Shown here: one piece after another, positions 1 to 5,560 of the stretch
Layout of the letters: each line of letters opens with the position of its first letter
How positions within the stretch are numbered: position 1 is the first letter of the stretch
Assembly (NCBI GenBank): GCA_031255615.1
Contig: JAIRSD010000143.1
Span: 1 to 5,699 of the forward strand
Direction: 5' to 3'
DNA: 5,699 nt
Source: Treponema sp.
GTDB taxonomy: Bacteria; Spirochaetota; Spirochaetia; Treponematales; Breznakiellaceae
Made by a program: the position numbers and the translations under genes
Notes under the pieces: generated by a model
Told to the model about the DNA's origin: nothing
The model's input: only the letters and a program-made list of their open reading frames with translations
Database searches by the model: none

Positions 1-8
1 TTTTTCAG

Positions 9-117
9 CCGCGCAAGGGATAGGAGGGGTGCGGAGCAGCCACGCCGCAGGCGGGGCCGGAGCGAAGCGGAGCCCCGGATAGCCCGGTCCCCGGCGCGGA
101 GCGCCGGGGATGCGCCC
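9..117 (-). repeat. Structured dispersed repeat, copy A
   Basis: Read on the minus strand this copy has, in order, block 1 GGGCGCAT (110-117), a perfect 9-bp stem with loop TCC (89-109 on plus: CCCCGGCGC, GGA, GCGCCGGGG), block 2 CCGGGCTATCCG (76-87), a GC-rich region with a 6-bp CGGGGC/GCCCCG stem, and block 3 CTATCCCTTGCGCGG (9-23). The same blocks in the same order recur in copy C (5279-5378), and blocks 1 and 2 recur in copy B (3109-3162). The palindromes between blocks differ in every copy. A 68-codon minus-strand reading frame covers this stretch, but it is explained by the repeat and is not called as a gene. Function is unknown; the element may continue past the left edge of the window. 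Confidence 0.7.
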
Positions 118-180
118 AAGATACAGGCGATGCGCGGAGTCTTTTAAACCGGGAATTGCCGGTCCGGGGGCCGAAAATCC

Positions 181-209
181 TTGACGGTCGTACCGGGAGG
201 TGGTAATAC
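181..209 (+). promoter_or_regulatory. Candidate sigma-70-type promoter for the UroD-family gene
   Basis: TTGACG (181-186) matches the -35 consensus at five of six positions. It is followed 17 bp later by TAATAC (204-209), a weak -10 that has an extended TGG just before it. Transcription would start near 216, leaving about 60 nt of leader. This also explains the in-frame TTG at 181 as promoter sequence rather than a start codon. The call rests on consensus matching only. Confidence 0.4.
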
Positions 210-240
210 AAGGAACCGGCCTGAAAAATCCGGCCGGCCC

Positions 241-254
241 TGGAAAATTTTCCA
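241..254. promoter_or_regulatory. Perfect 14-bp palindrome, possible operator
   Basis: TGGAAAATTTTCCA is a perfect palindrome without a loop. It sits between the candidate promoter and the start codon at 277, where a dimeric repressor could block transcription. A second small dyad lies just upstream (CCGGCC at 216-221 against GGCCGG at 232-237). The position and symmetry suggest an operator, but no regulator family can be named from the sequence. Confidence 0.35.
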
Positions 255-276
255 AATACGGCGACTTGGGGGAATC

Positions 277-1221
277 ATGAACAAGATTGAACGGGTGAAC
301 GCGGTGTTCCGGGATGAAAAACCGGACTGTACTCCGGCGGGTTTTTGGTATCACTACAAACGGGAATATAGTGTCGCCGAGATGATTAAGGCCCACCTGA
401 GCATCTACCGGGAAACCGGGGCGGATATTATGAAGGTCATGCAGGACTACGGGCAGGAGCTCGACGGGGAGATCAAGAGCCCCGCGGACTGGCGGGGGGT
501 AAAATTTCCCGGCGTCGGGTCTCCGGTCTATCAAAAGCTGGCCGATGTCCTGAAGGGGCTTTTGGACGCCATCGGCGGGGAGACCCTGATCTTCCAGACC
601 ATCTTTAGCCCCTTTAAAACTGCGGTGAACAGCTACGGCGACGCCCTGGTCATGGCCCATGCCAAGGAAGCCCCGGATCTGGTGGCCGCCGCCATGCGGG
701 GTGTCGCCGAATCCCTGGCCGAATGGGCGGCGGGTTTTGTGGAACTGGGGGCCGCGGGCCTGTTCTACGCCGCCCAGTTCAGCGAACCCGGCCGTTTCGC
801 CAGGGAAGAATGGGAAACCCTGGTAAAGCCCGGAGATCTGGCGGTGATGAAGGCCGCCGCGGACAAGGGGGGCCGGAACATCCTCCATATCTGCGGGGAG
901 CCGGAGTACCAGTTCCGCACCCAGCCCGGCTGGTTCGCCGATTATCCCGCGGCCATCGTAAACTGGTCCGTCAAGGATACCGGCCTTTCCCTCAAGGAAG
1001 GGAAGGCCCTCTTTAAGAAGCCGGTCCTGGGGGGCATGAACAACCGGGGGAACATCCTCAACGGCGGCGACGAAGAGATCAGGGCCGAGGTGGAACAAAC
1101 CTTGAGCGGCATCGGGGCCGAAGGTTTCATGCTGGGCGCGGATTGCACCATCCAGGGCCAGGGCATCAGCCATCAAAAAATAAAGGTTGCCGTGGACGCG
1201 GCCCACAGCCGCCGGATATAA
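277..1221 (+). CDS. Uroporphyrinogen decarboxylase family protein, MtaA-like (probable corrinoid or one-carbon methyltransferase)
   Basis: This is a 314-residue cytoplasmic protein of the UroD/MtaA fold. The N-terminus (IERVNAVFRDEKPD, then GFWYHY at 22-27) is typical of UroD-like methyltransferases and lacks the Arg-rich RQAGRY-type segment of true HemE. LHICGE places H204 and C206, and GADC places C290. In MtaA-type enzymes an H-x-C plus a distant C binds the zinc that activates a thiol such as coenzyme M, so a methyl transfer between a corrinoid protein and a thiol or other acceptor is inferred. The substrate is unknown, and no corrinoid protein or heme gene is adjacent. The start is the ATG at 277, preceded by a G-rich ribosome site (GGGGGA at 268-273). 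An in-frame TTG at 181 would add 32 residues but is the likely -35 box. The gene has its own promoter and terminator, so it is probably monocistronic. Confidence 0.85.
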   Translation: MNKIERVNAVFRDEKPDCTPAGFWYHYKREYSVAEMIKAHLSIYRETGADIMKVMQDYGQELDGEIKSPADWRGVKFPGVGSPVYQKLADVLKGLLDAIGGETLIFQTIFSPFKTAVNSYGDALVMAHAKEAPDLVAAAMRGVAESLAEWAAGFVELGAAGLFYAAQFSEPGRFAREEWETLVKPGDLAVMKAAADKGGRNILHICGEPEYQFRTQPGWFADYPAAIVNWSVKDTGLSLKEGKALFKKPVLGGMNNRGNILNGGDEEIRAEVEQTLSGIGAEGFMLGADCTIQGQGISHQKIKVAVDAAHSRRI

Positions 1222-1231
1222 CCAGTTCTTT

Positions 1232-1262
1232 GCGGGGCCCCTTCCCGGGGCGGGGGCCCCGC
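1232..1262. repeat. Perfect GC hairpin after the UroD-family gene
   Basis: GCGGGGCCCC (1232-1241) and GGGGCCCCGC (1253-1262) form a perfect 10-bp stem around an 11-nt loop, starting ten bases after the stop codon. No T-run follows, so it is not a classical intrinsic terminator. It may stabilise the 3' end of the transcript. A second stem (1273-1289, loop GGC) follows with only four Ts. Confidence 0.6.
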
Positions 1263-1311
1263 CGGTGGAACGCGGCGCCGGCGGCGCTGTTTTGGCGTTG
1301 GAACCGGTATG

Positions 1312-1339
1312 CCGCCAGGAAATCCGGGCGGGTTTTTTT
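1312..1339 (+). terminator. Intrinsic terminator of the UroD-family gene
   Basis: CCGCC (1312-1316) pairs with GGCGG (1327-1331). The loop can extend the stem by two further GC pairs, and one G then leads into seven consecutive Ts (1333-1339). The GC stem with U-run matches a rho-independent terminator reading on the plus strand. It separates the upstream gene from the M15 peptidase gene, which begins 30 bases later. Confidence 0.6.
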
Positions 1340-1351
1340 GGGGGCCCCTTT

Positions 1352-1360
1352 TATGTTAAT
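1352..1360 (+). promoter_or_regulatory. Possible -10 region for the M15 peptidase gene
   Basis: TATGTTAAT is the only AT-rich -10-like stretch between the terminator and the ATG at 1370. No convincing -35 is seen apart from the terminator T-run. Transcription from it would begin about 5-8 bases before the ATG, giving a nearly leaderless mRNA. That agrees with the lack of any Shine-Dalgarno sequence before 1370. Weak evidence. Confidence 0.25.
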
Positions 1361-1369
1361 CTGCATTCG

Positions 1370-2488
1370 ATGAATTTTCTTCGGTTCCCCGGCGGCGGAC
1401 GCCTGGGAAGCATGGTACTGCTTTTTCTGGCCCTCCCGCCCTGGGGATTCGCCCTATACGCCGGGGGGAAAAGCCAGCGGGGGCCCGCCGGGTCCGCCCT
1501 TCCGCAGCAGCAGGAACAGCTTTGGGAGCTGGAACCGCCGGCCCTTTCCTACCATGCGGCGGATGCCGGGACGCCGCCCCCGATGCTGGAGAACCCCGAT
1601 GCATCTTCCCAGGACCCGCCGCCCCCCGGCGAAAACCCCTTCGATTCCGCACTGGCGGGCGGGGCCCCGCCTCCCCAGCGTCCCGGCCGGGGGGAGCTGG
1701 TGATGAAAGCCCTGGCCCAGGGCTACCCCGAACGGGTCGGCCCGGCGGAATTCCGCGACGGGGACTGGGCGGTTCCCCTGGAGGGGACCTGGTTCTACTA
1801 TGCCGAGGGCCGGCTTCTTCCCCGGGAGCTCCTCCCCCGGGCCGCGGAATACGATCCCCAGCCCTTCTACAACTACCCCGCCGAGCTTCCGCCCTGGGAG
1901 CCCCCCGCCGCCGGGGAGGTGGAGCGTATCCGCGGCCAGGTCCGGCGGCGCCTCCAGAATCCTCCCAAGCGTTCCCAGCATTTCTACGATACCCTGTGGC
2001 GGGCCGCAAGCCGGGCCGAATCCTGGGACCGGGTCAAGTCCCTCCGTTTCCTGGGCCGCCCGGTGTACGTCCATTATTCGATTCTGGAGGAACTGGCCCT
2101 GGTGGAGGAGCGGATCCTCGCGGAATCCCGGACCGACCCCCAGGTTAAGCGGTGGATAGACAGCCTGAATGTTTTGGACGGATGGAACTGGCGCAACATC
2201 GCCGATACGCAAAGCCGCAGTTTCCATGCCTACGGGGCCGCCCTGGATCTGCTTCCCCGATCCAGGGGGAATCTGGAGACCTACTGGTCCTGGACATCCC
2301 GCAACAGGAGCGACTGGTGGGCCGTGCCCTACAGCCAGCGGCTCCACCCCCCCGACCCGGTGATCCGGGCCTTCGAAGCGTACGGTTTTGTCTGGGGGGG
2401 CAAGTGGATGTACTACGATACCATGCACTTCGAGTACCGGCCGGAGATCTTCATCTTGAACAAGCTCCCCCTCTCCTCCCGGCGTTAG
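1370..2488 (+). CDS. Secreted M15-family zinc peptidase (D,D-carboxypeptidase or endopeptidase type)
   Basis: This 372-residue protein probably trims peptidoglycan peptides outside the cytoplasm. Residues 1-14 form a basic n-region (R5, R11) and 15-31 a hydrophobic signal segment with plausible cleavage after LYA (31). Residues 45-106 are a low-complexity Pro-rich linker. Residues 110-230 are a middle region to which I can assign no domain. The C-terminal third is a VanY/Peptidase_M15_4-type domain: SFHAYGAALD gives zinc ligands H286 and D293, WGGKW lies at about 342-346, and DTMHFEY gives D350 and third ligand H353. D350 takes the place of the Glu in VanY-type ExxH, as in M15C endolysins. 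No Shine-Dalgarno precedes 1370. An in-frame ATG at 1412 would lose the basic n-region, and a TTG at 1187 would overlap the upstream gene and carry the terminator inside the coding region. Family assignment is strong; exact bond specificity is not known. Confidence 0.88.
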   Translation: MNFLRFPGGGRLGSMVLLFLALPPWGFALYAGGKSQRGPAGSALPQQQEQLWELEPPALSYHAADAGTPPPMLENPDASSQDPPPPGENPFDSALAGGAPPPQRPGRGELVMKALAQGYPERVGPAEFRDGDWAVPLEGTWFYYAEGRLLPRELLPRAAEYDPQPFYNYPAELPPWEPPAAGEVERIRGQVRRRLQNPPKRSQHFYDTLWRAASRAESWDRVKSLRFLGRPVYVHYSILEELALVEERILAESRTDPQVKRWIDSLNVLDGWNWRNIADTQSRSFHAYGAALDLLPRSRGNLETYWSWTSRNRSDWWAVPYSQRLHPPDPVIRAFEAYGFVWGGKWMYYDTMHFEYRPEIFILNKLPLSSRR

Positions 2489-2553
2489 GACCCTGCCCCT
2501 GCTTCCCTCCCCTGCATCACCGGGTAAGAGAACAACCGGGGACAAACATATAA

Positions 2554-2583
2554 ACCGCGGAGGCGCACCAAGGTACACGAAGG
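2554..2583. repeat. Three tandem degenerate 10-nt units
   Basis: ACCGCGGAGG, CGCACCAAGG and TACACGAAGG follow each other without gaps and fit NNCRCSRAGG. Similar ACGAAGG/GCGGAGG strings in tandem are, from memory, a scattered intergenic repeat in several bacterial phyla; that link is not verified here. Confidence 0.5.
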
Positions 2584-2589
2584 AATGGG

Positions 2590-2619
2590 GTTGTTCAGAA
2601 ACTTCAGTTTCTGAACAAC
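2590..2619. repeat. Perfect 13-bp stem-loop, TTGTTCA family, copy 1
   Basis: GTTGTTCAGAAAC (2590-2602) and GTTTCTGAACAAC (2607-2619) are perfect reverse complements around loop TTCA. No T-run follows on either strand, so it is a poor intrinsic terminator candidate. Its outer bases TTGTTCA...TGAACAA are shared with the stem-loop at 2679-2715. Confidence 0.8.
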
Positions 2620-2678
2620 AACCGTTCAAAAAAAGAAGAAAAACGTGGATTCCCTCGGGAAACCCGCATTTTTCGCAA

Positions 2679-2715
2679 GACTTGTTCAATAACCAACCGG
2701 GTTATTGAACAAGTC
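2679..2715. repeat. Perfect 16-bp stem-loop, TTGTTCA family, copy 2
   Basis: GACTTGTTCAATAACC (2679-2694) and GGTTATTGAACAAGTC (2700-2715) are perfect reverse complements around AACCG. On the plus strand the stem is followed, after CAATA, by five Ts (2721-2725). It could therefore act as a weak, displaced terminator for the M15 gene about 200 bases upstream. It shares the TTGTTCA/TGAACAA ends with the stem-loop at 2590. Confidence 0.8.
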
Positions 2716-2858
2716 CAATATTTTTCAAAATGTCATATTACATGATTATCTAAGGCCATTTTTATATTTTCTCATGTTTTTTTCGACCAATTACGCATAA
2801 CGGCTTGTTAATGCTCGCCTGTGCTTTCATCGCGTTCCGTAAAGCCAATATTATTTAG

Positions 2859-2879
2859 GCATAGGCTCTAAGCCTATGC
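2859..2879. repeat. Perfect 9-bp stem-loop
   Basis: GCATAGGCT and AGCCTATGC are reverse complements around loop CTA. It lies at the edge of the AT-rich patch, with a TAACGC direct duplication shortly after (2889-2900). No T-run follows on either strand. Role unknown. Confidence 0.65.
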
Positions 2880-3108
2880 GGACCCTGCTAACGCTAACGC
2901 TCCGGCATTGTGATGCCCGTGGATGGCGCGGATGTTGCTGATTGTGAAGGATCTTCGCATGAAAACCTGCGAAAAACCGGGAAATTCGCGGTTCTTCAGC
3001 TTTGCCGTTTAGTGTATTTACAAGAGACGAAGACCCGGCGGGTTTCGCCGCCCTCACGCCGCTCTGCCGCCGCGATCCTGCGCCCCTGCCGCTGCCGTGC
3101 GGGCGAAG

Positions 3109-3162
3109 GGCAGCCTCCGGCTGCCTGACAGCCCGGCCCCCGCCGCGGGCGGGGATGCGCCC
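3109..3162 (-). repeat. Structured dispersed repeat, copy B
   Basis: On the minus strand this copy reads block 1 GGGCGCAT (3155-3162), a 7-bp stem CCCCGCC/GGCGGGG (3138-3154), a block-2 variant CCGGGCTGTC (3127-3136), and a second perfect 7-bp stem GGCAGCC/GGCTGCC with loop TCC on plus (3109-3125). Block 3 is not recognisable. The string CGGGGATGCGCCCAAGA (3150-3166) is identical to 105-121 in copy A. It begins 17 bases beyond the ftsH stop codon, with block 1 facing the gene. Confidence 0.65.
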
Positions 3163-3165
3163 AAG

Positions 3166-3181
3166 AAAAAGGGCCGCCCCT
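3166..3181 (-). terminator. Weak intrinsic terminator candidate for ftsH
   Basis: On the minus strand AGGG and CCCT can form a 4-bp stem with loop GCGG, followed by TTTT. It overlaps the ftsH stop codon and the stem is short. The adjacent GC hairpins of copy B may do more to end the transcript. Confidence 0.22.
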
Positions 3182-5114
3182 ATTCCTGGCCGGTGAGGGC
3201 CTTGAATTCCTTTTCGTCCAGGGTTTCTTTTTCCAGCAGGGCCCCGGCCACCCGGTTGAGAATCTCCCGGCGCTGTTCCAGAATTTCCCGGGTCTTGGCG
3301 TATTCCGCCTCCACCATCCGGGCGATCTCCTCGTCCACATACTGCTGGGTGCTTTCCGCATATTCCCGCTGGAACATGGGTTCCTGCCGCTCGACCCCCG
3401 CCGCGCCCGCCCCCCGGGAAGTCAGGGCTACGTTGCGGAAACGCCGGCTCATGCCGTAGTCGGTGATCATCTTCCGGGCGATGTCGGTGGCCTTGGTAAG
3501 ATCGCTGGCGGCCCCGGTGGAGTACTCCCCGCTCACCATCTCCTCCGCCACGCGGCCCCCCAAAAGAATGTCGATCCTCCCCAGCAGATCGGACTGGGTA
3601 ATGGTGTAGCGATCCTCCACAGGCATTTGCAGGGTGTAGCCCAGGGCGAAGCCGCGGGGGATAATCGAAATTTTCTGCACCGGATCGGCGTTGGGAGTAA
3701 AGGCCGCCACCAGTGCGTGGCCGGCTTCGTGGTAGGCTGTGAGCTTCCGCTCCTCCGGTTTCAGGACCCTGGTCTTCTTTTGCAGCCCCGCCACCGTCTT
3801 TTCGATAGCCTCGTCAAAGTCCCGCTGCTCCACCAGCTTGCGCCCCGACCGCACCGCCAGCAGGGCCGCCTCGTTCACAATGTTCGCCAGATCCGCGCCG
3901 GAAAAGCCGGAGGTTATCCGGGCCACCGCCGCCAGATCCGCCGCGGAGGACAGCTTCACCCCCTTGGCATGGATCCGCAGAATCTCCTCCCGGCCCTTCA
4001 AATCAGGCCGGTCCACCAGCACCTGCCGGTCAAAGCGGCCGGGCCGCAGCAGGGCCGGGTCCAACACATCAGGCCGGTTCGTCGCCGCCAGAATAATAAG
4101 ACCGCTGGTCCCGTCAAAGCCGTCCATCTCCACCAGAAGCTGGTTCAGCGTCTGCTCCCGCTCGTCGTTCCCCCCCGCGATATTGTTGATCCGGCTTTTG
4201 CCGATAGCGTCCAATTCGTCGATAAAGATAATGCAGGGCGCCTTGTCCCTGGCCTGCTTAAAAAGATCCCGAACCCGGGCCGCCCCGACCCCGACAAACA
4301 TCTCCACAAAGTCCGCGCCGGACATACGGAAAAACGCCACCCCCGCTTCCCCGGCCACCGCCCGGGCCAGCAGAGTCTTCCCCGTACCCGGCGGCCCCAC
4401 CAGCAGCACCCCCTTGGGGATCTTCCCCCCAATCTCCGTGTACTTCCGGGGGTTTTTAAGAAAATCCACCACCTCCACCAATTCTTCCTTGGCCTCGTCC
4501 ACCCCCGCTACATCGTGGAAACGGGTCGTAATATCCCCCTCCGCCACAATCACCGCCCGGTTCTGCCCCACGGCAAGGACGTTCCCCCCCATAGCCCCCA
4601 GCCGCAACCGCACAAAACGCCAGATAAAGAAAAAGAAGGCGATAGGCAGCACCCAGGAAAAGATGATGTTGAGAATAGCGCTCCCCTCCCGGGAAACCGC
4701 GTAGTAGGACACGTCATGTTCATCCATCAGCCGGATGATGTCCGGATCGTTGATAGGCACCGTGCGGTACACCTGCTCCGGCGCCCGCATATAAGGAGAA
4801 ATCGGCGGCCGCATAGAAGGAATCTGCCGCGTGGAAGTGTAGCCGGTAAAATACGAATCCGTCAGCTCAACCCGCTTAATCTCCCGGTTGGCGATCCGGG
4901 CCTTAAATTCGGAAAAATCAATAGTCGGATTCACCCGGCGAAGGAACACATAGTTAAAAAGACTCATCCCCACAACAAGAATGAGAATGTACACAAGAGT
5001 AAACTTCCAGCCCCCAAAAGGCTTAAGGTCCGGCATCTTGAAAGGCCATTGGGGACCCCCGCCTTTCTGATTCTTCTTGTCGTTCCGGTTGTCGCCGGAC
5101 ATAAAATCGCTCAT
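3180..5114 (-). CDS. ftsH: ATP-dependent zinc metalloprotease FtsH
   Basis: FtsH is a membrane-anchored hexameric AAA+ protease that extracts and degrades unassembled membrane proteins and selected soluble regulators. This 644-residue copy is full length. A short basic N-terminus leads to TM1 (about 38-57), a periplasmic region (58-146), TM2 (about 147-168) and the ATPase. Motifs seen: Walker A GPPGTGKT (240-247), pore loop MFVG (272-275), Walker B IIFIDE (295-300), and arginine fingers R357 and R360 in [10 protein letters not shown]. The protease domain has HEAGH (462-466) and third zinc ligand D538 in TGAASD. The C-terminus is coiled-coil-like and ends LTGQE. The start at 5114 has AAGGA (5118-5122) only 3 nt upstream; in-frame ATG 5102 and TTG 5252 are alternatives. 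No neighbour shares its strand nearby, so it is probably transcribed alone. Confidence 0.98.
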   Translation of the reverse strand: MSDFMSGDNRNDKKNQKGGGPQWPFKMPDLKPFGGWKFTLVYILILVVGMSLFNYVFLRRVNPTIDFSEFKARIANREIKRVELTDSYFTGYTSTRQIPSMRPPISPYMRAPEQVYRTVPINDPDIIRLMDEHDVSYYAVSREGSAILNIIFSWVLPIAFFFFIWRFVRLRLGAMGGNVLAVGQNRAVIVAEGDITTRFHDVAGVDEAKEELVEVVDFLKNPRKYTEIGGKIPKGVLLVGPPGTGKTLLARAVAGEAGVAFFRMSGADFVEMFVGVGAARVRDLFKQARDKAPCIIFIDELDAIGKSRINNIAGGNDEREQTLNQLLVEMDGFDGTSGLIILAATNRPDVLDPALLRPGRFDRQVLVDRPDLKGREEILRIHAKGVKLSSAADLAAVARITSGFSGADLANIVNEAALLAVRSGRKLVEQRDFDEAIEKTVAGLQKKTRVLKPEERKLTAYHEAGHALVAAFTPNADPVQKISIIPRGFALGYTLQMPVEDRYTITQSDLLGRIDILLGGRVAEEMVSGEYSTGAASDLTKATDIARKMITDYGMSRRFRNVALTSRGAGAAGVERQEPMFQREYAESTQQYVDEEIARMVEAEYAKTREILEQRREILNRVAGALLEKETLDEKEFKALTGQE

Positions 5115-5196
5115 CCGTCCTTCTGGCCCCTGGTATCGAAGTATCCCGGCGAAACACCCGCGCGGAAAATCCGCCGCATGAACAGCCGCCCTTATA

Positions 5197-5225
5197 AATA
5201 TCCGCTTTTTAAGACCCTTATTCAA
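5197..5225 (-). promoter_or_regulatory. Candidate promoter of ftsH
   Basis: On the minus strand TTGAAT (5220-5225) lies 17 bp before GATATT (5197-5202), each matching four of six consensus bases. Transcription would start near 5190, giving a leader of about 75 nt. This would place the in-frame TTG at 5252 outside the transcript and support the ATG start at 5114. No CIRCE-like inverted repeat was seen. Confidence 0.35.
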
Positions 5226-5278
5226 GGGACGCAGCGGTAATTCCCCGTGCAACGGACTCCTTATATTGAAGATGTTTA

Positions 5279-5378
5279 GGGCGCATTTTTTGCGGCTCCG
5301 CCGCAAAAAACCGGGCTATCCGCTCCAATTCCCCGCCCCCGCCGGGGGCGGGGAATTCCGCTTCTATCCCTTGCGCGG
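5279..5378 (+). repeat. Structured dispersed repeat, copy C
   Basis: On the plus strand it reads block 1 GGGCGCAT (5279-5286), an 11-bp perfect stem TTTTTTGCGGC/GCCGCAAAAAA with loop TCC (5286-5310), block 2 CCGGGCTATCCG (5311-5322), a 14-bp perfect stem AATTCCCCGCCCCC/GGGGGCGGGGAATT with a 3-nt loop GCC, and block 3 CTATCCCTTGCGCGG (5364-5378). The T-run precedes and the A-run follows the first stem, the reverse of an intrinsic terminator. Orientation is opposite to copies A and B, and block 1 faces ftsH. This is the most complete copy. Confidence 0.75.
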
Positions 5379-5380
5379 GC

Positions 5381-5409
5381 GCGAAAGCCGCGCCCAGCGC
5401 GGCTTTCGC
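5381..5409. repeat. Perfect 12-bp hairpin
   Basis: GCGAAAGCCGCG (5381-5392) and CGCGGCTTTCGC (5398-5409) pair perfectly around CCCAG. It starts three bases after block 3 of copy C and is probably part of the same element or an attached module. Confidence 0.8.
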
Positions 5410-5411
5410 CC

Positions 5412-5443
5412 GCCGAAAATCCGCCTCCCTGCGGATTTTCGGC
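5412..5443. repeat. Perfect 13-bp hairpin
   Basis: GCCGAAAATCCGC (5412-5424) and GCGGATTTTCGGC (5431-5443) pair perfectly around CTCCCT, which again contains TCC. Only two bases separate it from the preceding hairpin. Confidence 0.8.
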
Positions 5444-5446
5444 CGG

Positions 5447-5471
5447 TGAGTTTTCGCTTCGCAAAAACTCA
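5447..5471. repeat. 8-bp hairpin with inner stem
   Basis: TGAGTTTT (5447-5454) pairs with AAAACTCA (5464-5471). One C/A mismatch and two more GC pairs close a TTC loop (5458-5460). It is the last hairpin in the run that starts at 5286. Confidence 0.6.
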
Positions 5472-5560
5472 TGAAGCTCTCCCCGCCCAGACCAACATGC
5501 GCCCCTCCCCCCCCCGCCGGCCTCCCTGCCGCCGCCCCCTCGCGCCCCTTTCGCATCGCT

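Larger units (their letters stand above)
2489..3179. other. Gene-free 690-bp intergenic region
   Basis: No convincing coding region lies between the M15 gene and ftsH. Small frames on both strands lack ribosome sites and recognisable motifs. From left to right it holds a 10-nt-period repeat (2554-2583), two related stem-loops (2590-2619 and 2679-2715), an AT-rich patch (2701-2820, 37 G+C in 120 bases by count), a 9-bp stem-loop (2859-2879), several weaker dyads between 2904 and 2999, and repeat copy B. The genes on either side converge, so no promoter is required here. The sharp composition change suggests remnants of inserted DNA. Confidence 0.7.

Noticed and set aside
5..211. 68-codon minus-strand frame at the left edge
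   Set aside because: It is almost wholly made of repeat copy A. Its peptide shares YPLRG with a plus-strand frame in copy C only because both come from the same repeat.
1187..1369. Extended start of the M15 gene at TTG 1187
   Set aside because: It would overlap the upstream gene by 35 bases, place an intrinsic terminator inside the coding region and bury the signal peptide.
1454..2689. 411-codon minus-strand frame across the M15 peptidase gene
   Set aside because: It is antisense to a gene with clear catalytic motifs, its translation is low-complexity Gly/Pro/Arg without domains, and long shadow frames are expected at this GC content.
2851..3128. Overlapping small frames on both strands before ftsH
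   Set aside because: None has a ribosome site or a recognisable domain, and the region is dense in dyads and repeats.
3627..5240. 537-codon plus-strand frame across ftsH
   Set aside because: It is antisense to a certain ftsH. The His/Pro/Arg-rich translation shows no motif, and no promoter or ribosome site was evident.
5286..5310. Intrinsic terminator reading at the T-stem-A palindrome
   Set aside because: On both strands the Ts precede and the As follow the stem, the opposite of the A-stem-T order required.
5279..5378. Integron attC site or CRISPR array
   Set aside because: No RYYYAAC/GTTRRRY boxes are seen, repeats are not regularly spaced, and no integrase or cas gene is present.
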